Shown here: positions 44,620 through 55,855 of the stretch, one piece after another
How the letters are laid out: every line of letters begins with the position of its first letter
Position numbering within the stretch: position 1 is the first letter of the stretch
Source of the DNA: Astragalus membranaceus
Lineage: Eukaryota > Streptophyta > Magnoliopsida > Fabales > Fabaceae
Reading direction: 5' to 3'
Length of the DNA stretch: 64,000 nucleotides
Assembly (NCBI GenBank): GCA_039519185.1
Contig: CM076849.1
Coordinates: 105,976,077 to 106,040,076 of the forward strand
Notes under the pieces: model-generated
What the model was told of the DNA's origin: nothing
Database searches by the model: none
What the model saw: the letters and a program-made list of their open reading frames with translations, nothing else
Made by a program: the position numbers and the translations under genes

Positions 44620-46214
44620 TGGCTGGGAGGAACGACACTGCGATTGCTGCTGCTTTAGCTACCATGGCTCAGGCCGTGCAGAATCAGTAGGGGTGTTCAC
44701 GGGTTGGTTTGGATGGATTTTGACTAAATCCGTTGTCCGAACCGATCATATTTAATTGGTTTGGGTTGGTTTGGATTTTAAGTTTTTTTCTAAAAAATCC
44801 AAACCAAACCAACCCGATAGTGGATGGATTGGTTCGGATTGGGCTCACGGGTTATGTGTTAATGTAAAAAAAATTTTGACCAACAATGTAAAAATTTTAA
44901 AAACATTAAATTCTACCATTTTTTATAATCAGCACCAAAATCTAACTTTATTGATATTTATTTACAAAGAGATGTGGCATCTAAATCCACATTCCATCAA
45001 GGTAAGTCATGCTTTCAAAGTATGCATGCTGCGATGTTGATCACGAAATACACAGCCTTATATAGGAATCCTCACTAGTGAGTAGTGGATAGAATCCAAG
45101 ATAATTAATGCAGAATTATTGCCTAGAAAATACGCGCTTTGGACATTGAAGGAGGGAGTGGTCTATGGAGAATTTTGAAGAGGAGTGGAATTGTAGAAGG
45201 CAAAAAGACATCCATACGGGTTCACGGGTTGGATTGGATTAAATTTTTAAAATCCGTTATCCAAACCAAACTAGCACGGGTCTTAGCGGGTTGGTTCGGA
45301 TTTGACCCGATCACAAAAATAATCCAAACCAAACGCTTCGGTTTGGATTGGGCAGTGGGTTGGTTCGGATTTATCCAAACCACTGAACACCCCTAAGAAT
45401 CAGCAGAATGCTGGAGAGAATGCTGGGTTTCGGAGTCTGACTACATTCCAGAGAGAGAATCCGCCCACTTTCAAGGGCAAGTATGATCCAGACGGTGCCA
45501 TGGCCTGGTTAAAGAAGATCGAGAAAATTTTTAGAGTGATGGACTGCACTATGGAGCAGAAGGTCCGTTTTGGTACACACATGTTGGCAGAGGAGGCCGA
45601 CGATTGGTGGTTGGCTACTAGGCAGAGGTTAGAGTCTGTTCAGGAGGAGGTTACTTGGGAGGTATTCAGCAGAGAGTTTGAGGAAATATTTTCCGGAAGA
45701 TGTCCGAGGGAAGAAGGAGATAGAGTTTTTGGAGCTGAAGCAAGGTGGCAAGTCTGTGACTGAGTATGCGGCGAAGTTCGTGGAGTTGGCGAAGTTCTAT
45801 CCGCACTACAGTGAGGCTACAGCTGAGTTCTCAAAGTGTATTAAGTTCGAGAATGGTTTGAGGCCTGAAATTAAAAAGGCAATTGGCTACCAGAAAATCC
45901 GTGTGTTCGCTGACCTGATAGATAGCTGCAGAATTTTTGAGGAGGACAGTACTGCGCACTACAAAGCTGTGACTGAGAAAAAGGGCAAATTTCCGAGTCG
46001 AAGCAAGCCGTATGAGGTTCCTGCGGGTAAGAGTCATCATAGAGCTGCTGGAGGCAAAAAGGCTAGTGGGGGAGATGCTCCTGCTGGTATTGTATGTTTC
46101 AAGTGTGGCAAGGCTGGCCACAAGAGTTTCATGTGCAAATCTGATGAGAGGGTTTGTTACCGTTGTGGTAAGGGGGGTCATGTAGCGGCTGGGTGTGGGC
46201 GCAAGGACATGGTG
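44620..46214 (+). pseudogene. Tekay A gag, interrupted
   Basis: Start MAGRNDTAIAAALATMAQAV at 44620. The MITE at 44688-45395 breaks it after QNQ. It resumes with NPPTFKGKYDPDGAMAWLKK, the gypsy capsid domain (W-x-x-x-IEKIFRVMDC, ADDWWLATRQ). A one-base frameshift lies near 45680, then YFPEDVRGKKEIEFLELKQG, a spacer, and zinc knuckles CFKCGKAGHKSFMC and CYRCGKGGHVAAGC (46097-46200). A third knuckle, CFNCGESGHISAKC, lies beyond Tekay B at 55857-55898. Apart from the insertions and one frameshift it is well preserved. Confidence 0.85.
44688..45395. mobile_element. hAT-type MITE (708 bp) in Tekay A gag
   Basis: Terminal inverted repeat TAGGGGTGTTCA/TGAACACCCCTA with an 8-bp target duplication AGAATCAG (44680-44687 and 45396-45403), the hallmark of hAT elements. 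Subterminal regions carry many GGTTTGGAT/GGTTCGGAT motifs in both orientations, probable transposase binding sites. There is no transposase. The interior includes AT-rich DNA and two short open frames without family match. Confidence 0.9.
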
Positions 46215-47916
46215 TGTAACATCCCCAATTTCTCTAATTTAAATAATCTAAATTAGCAAGAGGGCGAGATGATTAATTAGCATTATTGATTAATTATGAT
46301 ATGGCGAATTAATTGGGATTGTAAGCGAATAGGAACGCAAGGGTATTTTCGTCTTTTCCACCCATAAGTGACTTTCAGCTGGCCCACCTTTCACAAAACT
46401 CACACATATGCATTACTTGATAATTGGATAATTATTGTTTGATTAAGTGATTAGAAGTGGATTAAGATAAATTTAAGTGAGATTGTGGAGTATGAATCAC
46501 TTAGGGGCAAAAGGGTCATTTCCACCCCATTAAAATTCAGCTCACTTAAACAACAACAACATCACACATGCTGAAACACAAGTCCAGAAATTCAGAAACA
46601 GAATTGGAGAGAGAGCTGGGAGAGAGGGGGAAACCGTAGAGAGAGAGAGGAAAGGAGAGAAGGGTTCTTCCTCCATTCTCCATGCATGTTGCTTTTCTCT
46701 ACACCATTCAAACCAGCTTTTCATCCTCCACATTCTGATACCAAGAACACAGCCCACACCCATCTCTAACTCTATTCACCATTGATGCACCATCAAGCTC
46801 AAATGGAGAAGATAATGAGGTTTTATGGAGCCTTGGAGTCTTGCATGTCTATTTGAGGCTAGATGGTAAGTACAGCTGAGTTTGCCTTGATGATTGTACT
46901 AGTTAGAAGAGAGTTTCAGTAACTAGAAGTGTTTGAGGTTTATATTGGAGCTCAAATTCGTGGTTATAAATGGTTGAAGATGAAACAACAAGTGCAACAG
47001 AAATTTCTGCTGGAAAACCCGTATGACCTACCTTCATTGTTTTCGTCGTATCTCACTGTACACTGCTCCGATGATCGTGATTCTTGTCCCTCTGGAAACT
47101 AGACTCGAAGAGCTTCATTTTGGGCACAAGAACCGTATGATTTCATTGAGAAATGAAGGAGATATCATGTCTCCAAGTTTCGGGTTCAGAATCAAGAAAT
47201 GTCCTGGACCAGTCACCTTGTTTCGGGTTTATCTCCCAAGTTACTGGGTGCATGCGTGTGATCCTTTGACCATTGGAAAGTAGACAAAATTATCTACAGA
47301 ATGGGCACTGGTTTGAAGGGTTTTGGCCACGATTTGACCAAGATACGCGTGTTACAAAACTGCTCACTGATTCTGGAAAACGGATGCGAAATTGGAAGTG
47401 TTGGTTCCTCAAATTTCGGATCGAATCGCCAAAGTTCGAGAGACGCCAATTCCGTAGTCAAGGAGGAAGTTCAGTAGCTAGATTTGTGATTGGTCGCTGT
47501 TCCGAAGTTCAGTTTCGAGAATCGGACGAGTTCGGTGCGAGTACGTGATTACGGGGATTGTTCGAGAGGTTACGGTTCGTGAGGACGTGATTTCTCGCGA
47601 GGTCGTCAAATCGGTGAGTTCTATACTCGCTTAGGGACGTTTTGTTGTCGAGTCATGTTATTTCCTGAAACGATACTATGGAAAATCCGCTTTGTGAAAA
47701 CTTAACGAAAACGTTTTTATCGAAAAACCGTAAATCGCATAATTGCTCGGATTGATTGGATTGTCGATTGATGATATATATTGTTTGACTGTTTAATCGC
47801 TTTCGCTGGTCTGGAATAATAACTGTTATGTTAGGGTCTCGATCGGAACGGAAATTGGAATCGGAACGGAATGGAATTTCTCATGAAAAACCTATTTTCT
47901 GGAAAACAGATAGAAA

Positions 47917-48170
47917 CGCACGGATCGTGTGCCTATGAGCACGGGTCGTGCGCCTCCATCTGATACGACAAGAACTGGATTTTTAAAACACGCACGGATC
48001 GTGCGCCAAGTCGCACGGGTCGTGCGTATGCCTCTGGAACCTTCTAAAATTTTAGTGGATAACGCACGGATCGTGCGCCAAGTCGCACGGGTCGTGCGTA
48101 TCTTTCTGGAAATCTTCTGCAAACTGTTCGACCACACACGGGTCGTGCGCCTATACGCACGGGTCGTGTG
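47917..48170 (+). repeat. Four pairs of CGCACGG(A/G)TCGTGCG near-palindromes, Tekay B 5' LTR
   Basis: 15-bp near-palindromes start at 47917/47938, 47991/48012, 48063/48084 and 48135/48156. Each pair is spaced exactly 21 bp, and pairs repeat every 72-74 bp. First members of the first three pairs have centre GAT and second members GGT; the last pair is GGT in both. The 3' LTR copy is 54470-54723. Confidence 0.95.
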
Positions 48171-48387
48171 AGACCTTCTGACCTTCGATTTCAAAGTACC
48201 TTTTTATCCATTCCAAATGATTCCAATCCTCTTCCAATCCATTCCCCAAGGTCCCCCAACAATGTAAAGGTACCGATGTCATGAGATTGAACATGTTTAC
48301 TAGAAAACTTGTGTATTATGAACAAAATGGAAGACCGTACTTAGAGAACGCGAGAGAACATATGTTAAGAAATAATAATATGATACA

Positions 48388-48495
48388 CGGTACTTGACTG
48401 ATATGATACACGGTACTTGACTAATATGATACACGGTACATTGACTGATATTATACACTGTATTTGACTGATATGGTACATGGTACTTGACTGGA
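48388..48495 (+). repeat. Short tandem repeat GATACACGGTACTTGACT in the Tekay B LTR
   Basis: Five imperfect units of 26-28 bp. Their reverse frame reads as a spurious 82-codon ORF. The 3' LTR copy is about 54941-55048. Confidence 0.85.
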
Positions 48496-49300
48496 ATGAC
48501 TAACAGCCCATTGCGGGTACACAGACTGAAAATGTATAATAAATACAAGAGGAAAAAGGGTGACGACCCTAAGAGGTTAGCATACTAGGGGAGGGGAAGT
48601 CATGAGCCCCAAAACCTAGACTCAAGAATGTTTCCCCTGCTAGAAATAGCGGGATGGGTTCACCAAAAGGTCAAGAGATGCCTATAAAATAGGTAGACTG
48701 AGGTGTTATGCTAAAAACATGGAACAAAAGATTGTATGCTGCATGTGTCGCTTACGAGGGCCATGAGCATAGAGGATACAGGAACTTAATATATTTCCAC
48801 GTGGTTGCTTCTAGGGCCACGAGTTTAAAGTAAGGCATAATGAACCGCTAGAGTTAGTAAGGGGTCTCGATAGGACTCACTGAGATAATGTTTATCTCAC
48901 CCTTCATATTTGTGGTTTTTACAGAGAAACAGGAAAGGCAAAGGCGACTAAGCACGGTTAGCTGGTGCGACTCTTGGAACTAGTGGAGATTGGATTTCCG
49001 CTTAGCCCTTTGTATTTTTATTTAGTTATGTCGCCGATTGTATAACTTTCATTGTTAAGTTGTAAAATCGTTTCCGCTACTTTATGTTTTGAGTATTGAA
49101 CACCAGGATTATGTACGAGTCTTAAGTATAGAAACTTAAGCATTCACAGGAAGTGTATGAGGTTCAGAGAACCATTTGATATGTATTATCGAAAGTTTTA
49201 GTTGTGTTCAATATTTCAATAACAGGAAGTTACTCTGATGTATGCCATTTAGTGCATTTCGGTGATTCTATATGTTAGAATTTATCGGGGTGTTACATTA

Positions 49301-49312
49301 TGGTATCAGAGC
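49301..49312 (+). promoter_or_regulatory. Primer binding site of Tekay B
   Basis: TGGTATCAGAGC lies 3 bp after the 5' LTR. Confidence 0.92.
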
Positions 49313-50100
49313 AGTTCGACCTAGTCGGGCTTAGTTTAGTTTAGGGTTGAGTCGATTCCTTGTTAGTCTTTGTTGTGATTACACTTGTGATGCTAAGAGA
49401 CATTGAGCCTGATCAACTCAATACTTGGTGTATCATGAGCGGAATTACGGAATGATGACCAAGACGTAGTCCTCGACCAAGACCGAAATTCCTTAAAACC
49501 CCTTTCATCTTAGGGAATACTGGAAAGGAGAAGGTAGTTAAGCCATCAACTCCGAATGCAAAGTTAAAAGGCAGCCGATCAAGGGAAAGAAAGTGCCGTT
49601 GTATGACTCCTCAAGATTCTCCAAGTGTTTTGCTGGTAGGAAGCCCAAGAGGTGGATGTCGTCCTAGTGCGACTCAGTGGTAATATTTTAAGAAAAAGGG
49701 TCACTCAATCTAGAGTGCCCAAAGAGAGGAAAAGAAAGAGTCAGATCAGCCTACTTCAGCTCGAGAGAGGGTCTACACTGTAGATGCCCAGAAAGTCAAG
49801 GCTACAGACACTCCACCGAGAATGTGGATATTGTCCTAGGTATGAGATGAACGACTGCAAACCATGTGAATGTTGATTGTTTCATCGGACTATCGGTTTC
49901 GCCTCCGAGTCAGTGGAGCTACAGCCGACCAATTCTGAAGTTGTTATCTCATTCACTATAACCAGTGACTGTTTGTTTCAAGGCGCAGAAGCTTATGTCA
50001 TGACGTTGTCTGCATCCACTGAGACAGGTCTAGATTTATCTTCTGTGCAAGTTGCTAAAGAATTTCTTGATGTGTTTCCTGAAGAAGGACGGAAGTATGA
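49313..50100 (+). pseudogene. Tekay B leader with gag/protease remnants
   Basis: The leader matches that of Tekay C over ~150 bp. Broken frames then keep only scraps: a zinc-knuckle-like piece (F-x-C-F-x-G), a QPTSARERVYTVDAQ stretch (about 49757-49800) and the end of the protease-RT linker (LSSVQVAKEFLDVFPEE). The gag capsid, the protease active site and the first part of RT are deleted; the join to RT is at KKDG near 50090. Confidence 0.65.
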
Positions 50101-50882
50101 GGTTGTGTATCGATTATCGTCAGTTGAATAAGGTGACTGTCAAGAACAAGTACCCTCTACCGAGAATTGATGATTTGCTAGATCAGTTGAGGGGAGCTTC
50201 TGTGTTTTCAAAGGTTGATTTAAGGTCCGGTTATCACCAAATCAGGGTTCGAGCTTTGGACGTCCCGAAGACCGCTTTCCGTACGAAGTATGGACACTAT
50301 GAATTTGTAGTGATGCCCTTCGGTTTGACCAATGCTCCAGCCGTATTCATGGATTATATGAATCGGATTTTTGAAATCCCTATCTGGACCAGTTTGTGGT
50401 GGTGTTCATTGATGATATCTTGGTGTACTCTAAGACAATTGAGGAGCATGTACAACATCTTCGAATTGTTCCGAACGTACTCCGAGAGAAGAAATTGTAC
50501 TCAAAGCCGTCCAAATGTGATTTTTGGATGCTCGAAGTTAAATTTCTGGGCCATGTGATATCTCAGGCAGGTGTTGCAGTGGATCCCAGTAAGACTGAAG
50601 CTGTGGTAGACTGGGAACAACCATCTACGGTTACTGAGGTAAGAAGTTTCTTGGGATTAGCTGGGTATTATCGAAGATTCATTCAAGGATTTTCCCAGCT
50701 GGTTCTTCCACTCACTCGGTTAACTCGCAAGGGTCAGCCGTTTGTTTGGGACTCAGACTGTGATAATTGTTTCACGGAATTGAAGGATCGTTTGACTTCT
50801 GCACCTATCCTGATTCTTCCAGATCCGTTTTTAGGATTTAAAATCTATTGCGACGCCTCTGGTAAGGGTTTGGGATTGTTCT
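50088..50882 (+). pseudogene. Tekay B reverse transcriptase and start of RNase H, two frameshifts
   Basis: Frame 1 (from ~50088) has KKDGSMRLCIDYRQLNKVT, SKVDLRSGYHQIRV and MPFGLTNAPAVFMDYMNR. A single-base loss near 50385 moves to the frame with FIDDILVYSKT (the Y/F-x-DD catalytic box, 50402) and FLGLAGYYRRFIQGFSQL. A second loss near 50880 follows YCDASGKGLG, the first RNase H Asp. No single product can contain both the RT fingers and the DD box. Confidence 0.85.
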
Positions 50883-50883
50883 A

Positions 50884-52719
50884 ATGCAGAATCAACAAGT
50901 AGTTGCTTATGCCTCCAGACAGTTGAAACCGCACGAAGAGAATTACCCAACTCATGATTTAGAGTTGGCGGCGATTGTGTTTGCCCTAAAGATTTGGAGA
51001 CATTACCTGTATGGGTCTCGTTTCGAAGTCTTTAGTGACCACAAGAGCCTCAAGTATTTGTTTGACCAAAAGGAGTTGAACAACAGGCAGAGGAGATGGG
51101 TAGAATTCCTGAAAGATTATGATTTTGAATTGAAGTACCATCCTGGTAAGGCTAATGTTGTTGCCGATGATTTAAGCAGAAGGTCTATCCATACTGCAAA
51201 GCTGATGATGCATGAGATGTCATTGTTGGAATCATTCAGAGACCTCAATTTGAGAGTTAAGTCAAAAAGGAACGGGTTGGTGTTGCGTCACATTCAGATT
51301 TCAAGTTCATTGAGGAATCTGATTCTCTCAGCCCAAGAAGGTGATGCAGAGCTGAAATCGCAGAAGAGATTGCCGAGTTACACCGAAGACGGTGATGGAG
51401 TAATTTGTTTTGATGGCAGAATCTGTGTGCCGAATGATGAGGATGTGAAGAGGCAAGTTCTAGAAGAGGCTCATAAGAATCAGTTCTCAATACATCCTGG
51501 GTCTACCAAGATGTATCGAGATCTGAAGCAATTGTACTGGTGGCCGGGTATGAGGGTGGATATAGCAGAGTTTGTGTCTCGATGCTTGACTTGTCAAAAG
51601 GTTAAGATAGAGCACCGGAAGCCAGGTGGCCAGTTACAACTGTTGAATGTACCTGAATGGAAATGGGAAAGCATATCTATGGATTTTGTCATGGGATTGC
51701 CACGGTCCCAAACCGGAAATGATTCTATTTGGGTAGTGGTGGATCGCCTGACCACGTCCGCTCATTTTATTCCAGTACGTTCGACTCACAAGGTTGCTAG
51801 GTTAGCAGATGAGTATCTCAAGAATATTGTGAAGTTGCATGGAATCCCTACAAGTATCATCTGTGATCAATATCCCAAGTTTACGTCTCGATTTTGGAGA
51901 GCATTGAATATGGCGTTGGGAACAAAGGTGTGTGTTAGCACCGCATACCATCCTCAGACAGACGGACAGACTGAGAGGACAATCCAAACTTTGGAGGATA
52001 TGTTGGGAGCTTGTGTACTGGATAGTGGAGGTAAGTGGGAGGATCATCTTCCATTGGTGGAATTCTCATACAACAACAGTTATCATTCTAGTATCGGAAT
52101 GACTCCATATGAAGCATTGTATGGGAGAAAGTGTAGAACACCATTGTGTTGGTGGGATGTAGGTGAGCAGAGGTTGTTGGGACCGGATTTGGTTCGTGAA
52201 ACCACGGAGAAGATCCGTCAGATAAGAGAAAGGATGAAAGCCGCGCAGAGTCGACAAAATAGTTACGCGGATAAGAGAAGAAGGCCGTTAGAATTCGAAG
52301 AAGGAGACCATGTCTTTCTGAGACTTTCTCCAACCATCGGGACTGGTATTGCATTACGAGCGAAGAAGCTCAGTCCTCGGTATGTCGGACCATTCCAGAT
52401 TATCGAGCGAGTTGGGCCTGTAGCGTATCGCATTGCCTTACCTCCAGAATTGTCCAGATTACATGAAGTGTTTCATGTATCACCGCTAAGGAAATATATT
52501 CATGATCCGAATCAACCATTAAGTCATGAGGCGATTGACATCAGACCGGATTTATCTTATCAGCCTACTCCAATCAGGATCATCGAACGTGGCGAGAAAA
52601 CGCTCCGGACGAGGTCAATTCCTATTGTCAAGGTGCTTTGGGACGGTGCGTCACCTGACGAAGCGACATGGGAAGTAGAGGAGAGCATGCGGGAGAAATA
52701 TCCGTATTTGTTCGAGTAA
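50884..52719 (+). CDS. Tekay B RNase H-integrase-chromodomain open frame (611 codons)
   Basis: This is the 3' half of a polyprotein, not a separate gene. RNase H is residues 1-100 (LELAAIVFALKIWRHYL, SDHKSLKYLF, NVVADDLSRR), without the first catalytic Asp, which lies in the preceding frame. The integrase zinc finger is at ~195-245 (H-x4-H ... CLTCQKVK). The catalytic core has MDFVMGLPRS (~258), ICDQYPKF (~325) and DGQTERTIQTLED (~360), so D, D and E are retained, although the common DRDPKF is changed to DQYPKF. The C-terminal GPFQIIERVGPVAYRIALP and LHEVFHVSPLRKY precede a chromodomain-like end, VLWDGASPDEATWEVEE, typical of Tekay/Del. Translation of this part alone is doubtful. Confidence 0.85.
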   Translation: MQNQQVVAYASRQLKPHEENYPTHDLELAAIVFALKIWRHYLYGSRFEVFSDHKSLKYLFDQKELNNRQRRWVEFLKDYDFELKYHPGKANVVADDLSRRSIHTAKLMMHEMSLLESFRDLNLRVKSKRNGLVLRHIQISSSLRNLILSAQEGDAELKSQKRLPSYTEDGDGVICFDGRICVPNDEDVKRQVLEEAHKNQFSIHPGSTKMYRDLKQLYWWPGMRVDIAEFVSRCLTCQKVKIEHRKPGGQLQLLNVPEWKWESISMDFVMGLPRSQTGNDSIWVVVDRLTTSAHFIPVRSTHKVARLADEYLKNIVKLHGIPTSIICDQYPKFTSRFWRALNMALGTKVCVSTAYHPQTDGQTERTIQTLEDMLGACVLDSGGKWEDHLPLVEFSYNNSYHSSIGMTPYEALYGRKCRTPLCWWDVGEQRLLGPDLVRETTEKIRQIRERMKAAQSRQNSYADKRRRPLEFEEGDHVFLRLSPTIGTGIALRAKKLSPRYVGPFQIIERVGPVAYRIALPPELSRLHEVFHVSPLRKYIHDPNQPLSHEAIDIRPDLSYQPTPIRIIERGEKTLRTRSIPIVKVLWDGASPDEATWEVEESMREKYPYLFE

Positions 52720-52751
52720 GGTATGTTTTGTCAATTTTGAGGACAAAATTT

Positions 52752-52767
52752 TAGAAGTTGGGGTGAT
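52752..52767 (+). promoter_or_regulatory. Polypurine tract of Tekay B
   Basis: AGAAGTTGGGGTGAT directly before the 3' LTR, after the same GAGGACAAAATT block as in Tekay C. Confidence 0.8.
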
Positions 52768-55700
52768 TGTAACATCCCCAATTTCTCTAATTTAAATAAT
52801 CTAAATTAGCAAGAGGGCGAGATGATTAATTAGCATTATTGATTAATTATGATATGGCGAATTAATTGGGATTGTAAGCGAATAGGAACGCAAGGGTATT
52901 TTCGTCTTTTCCACCCATAAGTGACTTTCAGCTGGCCCACCTTTCACAAAACTCACACATATGCATTACTTGATAATTGGATAATTATTGTTTGATTAAG
53001 TGATTAGAAGTGGATTAAGATAAATTTAAGTGAGATTGTGGAGTATGAATCACTTAGGGGCAAAAGGGTCATTTCCACCCCATTAAAATTCAGCTCACTT
53101 AAACAACAACAACATCACACATGCTGAAACACAAGTCCAGAAATTCAGAAACAGAATTGGAGAGAGAGCTGGGAGAGAGGGGGAAACCGTAGAGAGAGAG
53201 AGGAAAGGAGAGAAGGGTTCTTCCTCCATTCTCCATGCATGTTGCTTTTCTCTACACCATTCAAACCAGCTTTTCATCCTCCACATTCTGATACCAAGAA
53301 CACAGCCCACACCCATCTCTAACTCTATTCACCATTGATGCACCATCAAGCTCAAATGGAGAAGATAATGAGGTTTTATGGAGCCTTGGAGTCTTGCATG
53401 TCTATTTGAGGCTAGATGGTAAGTAAAGCTGAGTTTGCCTTGATGATTGTACTAGTTAGAAGAGAGTTTCAGTAACTAGAAGTGTTTGAGGTTTATATTG
53501 GAGCTCAAATTCGTGGTTATAAATGGTTGAAGATGAAACAACAAGTGCAACAGAAATTTCTGCTGGAAAACCCGTATGACCTACCTTCATTGTTTTCGTC
53601 GTATCTCACTGTACACTGCTCCGATGATCGTGATTCTTGTCCCTCTGGAAACTAGACTCGAAGAGCTTCATTTTGGGCACAAGAACCGTATGATTTCATT
53701 GAGAAATGAAGGAGATATCATGTCTCCAAGTTTCGGGTTCAGAATCAAGAAATGTCCTGGACCAGTCACCTTGTTTCGGGTTTATCTCCCAAGTTACTGG
53801 GTGCATGCGTGTGATCCTTTGACCATTGGAAAGTAGACAAAATTATCTACAGAATGGGCACTGGTTTGAAGGGTTTTGGCCACGATTTGACCAAGATACG
53901 CGTGTTACAAAACTGCTCACTGATTCTGGAAAACGGATGCGAAATTGGAAGTGTTGGTTCCTCAAATTTCGGATCGAATCGCCAAAGTTCGAGAGACGCC
54001 AATTCCGTAGTCAAGGAGGAAGTTCAGTAGCTAGATTTGTGATTGGTCGCTGTTCCGAAGTTCAGTTTCGAGAATCGGACGAGTTCGGTGCGAGTACGTG
54101 ATTACGGGGATTGTTCGAGAGGTTACGGTTCGTGAGGACGTGATTTCTCGCGAGGTCGTCAAATCGGTGAGTTCTATACTCGCTTAGGGACGTTTTGTTG
54201 TCGAGTCATGTTATTTCCTGAAACGATACTATGGAAAATCCGCTTTGTGAAAACTTAACGAAAACGTTTTTATCGAAAAACCGTAAATCGCATAATTGCT
54301 CGGATTGATTGGATTGTCGATTGATGATATATATTGTTTGACTGTTTAATCGCTTTCGCTGGTCTGGAATAATAACTGTTATGTTAGGGTCTCGATCGGA
54401 ACGGAAATTGGAATCGGAACGGAATGGAATTTCTCATGAAAAACCTATTTTCTGGAAAACAGATAGAAACGCACGGATCGTGTGCCTATGAGCACGGGTC
54501 GTGCGCCTCCATCTGATACGACAAGAACTGGATTTTTAAAACACGCACGGATCGTGCGCCAAGTCGCACGGGTCGTGCGTATGCCTCTGGAACCTTCTAA
54601 AATTTTAGTGGATAACGCACGGATCGTGCGCCAAGTCGCACGGGTCGTGCGTATCTTTCTGGAAATCTTCTGCAAACTGTTCGACCACACACGGGTCGTG
54701 CGCCTATACGCACGGGTCGTGTGAGACCTTCTGACCTTCGATTTCAAAGTACCTTTTTATCCATTCCAAATGATTCCAATCCTCTTCCAATCCATTCCCC
54801 AAGGTCCCCCAACAATGTAAAGGTACCGATGTCATGAGATTGAACATGTTTACTAGAAAACTTGTGTATTATGAACAAAATGGAAGACCGTACTTAGAGA
54901 ACGCGAGAGAACATATGTTAAGAAATAATAATATGATACACGGTACTTGACTGATATGATACACGGTACTTGACTAATATGATACACGGTACATTGACTG
55001 ATATTATACACTGTATTTGACTGATATGGTACATGGTACTTGACTGGAATGACTAACAGCCCATTGCGGGTACACAGACTGAAAATGTATAATAAATACA
55101 AGAGGAAAAAGGGTGACGACCCTAAGAGGTTAGCATACTAGGGGAGGGGAAGTCATGAGCCCCAAAACCTAGACTCAAGAATGTTTCCCCTGCTAGAAAT
55201 AGCGGGATGGGTTCACCAAAAGGTCAAGAGATGCCTATAAAATAGGTAGACTGAGGTGTTATGCTAAAAACATGGAACAAAAGATTGTATGCTGCATGTG
55301 TCGCTTACGAGGGCCATGAGCATAGAGGATACAGGAACTTAATATATTTCCACGTGGTTGCTTCTAGGGCCACGAGTTTAAAGTAAGGCATAATGAACCG
55401 CTAGAGTTAGTAAGGGGTCTCGATAGGACTCACTGAGATAATGTTTATCTCACCCTTCATATTTGTGGTTTTTACAGAGAAACAGGAAAGGCAAAGGCGA
55501 CTAAGCACGGTTAGCTGGTGCGACTCTTGGAACTAGTGGAGATTGGATTTCCGCTTAGCCCTTTGTATTTTTATTTAGTTATGTCGCCGATTGTATAACT
55601 TTCATTGTTAAGTTGTAAAATCGTTTCCGCTACTTTATGTTTTGAGTATTGAACACCAGGATTATGTACGAGTCTTAAGTATAGAAACTTAAGCATTCAC

Positions 55701-55850
55701 AGGAAGTGTATGAGGTTCAGAGAACCATTTGATATGTATTATCGAAAGTTTTAGTTGTGTTCAATATTTCAATAACAGGAAGTTACTCTGATGTATGCCA
55801 TTTAGTGCATTTCGGTGATTCTATATGTTAGAATTTATCGGGGTGTTACA
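52768..55850 (+). repeat. Tekay B 3' LTR (3083 bp)
   Basis: Direct repeat of 46215-49297 at a constant offset of 6553 bp. Confidence 0.95.
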
Positions 55851-55855
55851 TGGTG

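Larger units (their letters stand above)
46215..49297 (+). repeat. Tekay B 5' LTR (3083 bp)
   Basis: TGTAACATCCCC to CGGGGTGTTACA. It includes eight CGCACGG-type near-palindromes (47917-48170), a GATACACGGTACTTGACT-type tandem repeat (48390-48495, 26-28-bp period), and short frames duplicated exactly in the 3' LTR. No gene called. Confidence 0.95.
46215..55850 (+). mobile_element. Tekay B: very young but defective Tekay/Del chromovirus (9.6 kb)
   Basis: LTRs 46215-49297 and 52768-55850 are both 3083 bp with no indel. I found one substitution (C at 46873, A at 53426). Target duplication TGGTG is at 46210-46214 and 55851-55855. The PBS and polypurine tract are normal. The 3.47-kb internal region lacks most of gag, the protease and the N-terminal RT, and has two frameshifts in RT/RNase H. 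RNase H to chromodomain is one open frame. The combination suggests mobilisation in trans. Confidence 0.93.

Noticed and set aside
46542..48548. Several short ORFs repeated exactly at 53095-55101
   Set aside because: They are duplicated because they lie in the two identical Tekay B LTRs. Identity reflects recent insertion, not coding constraint.
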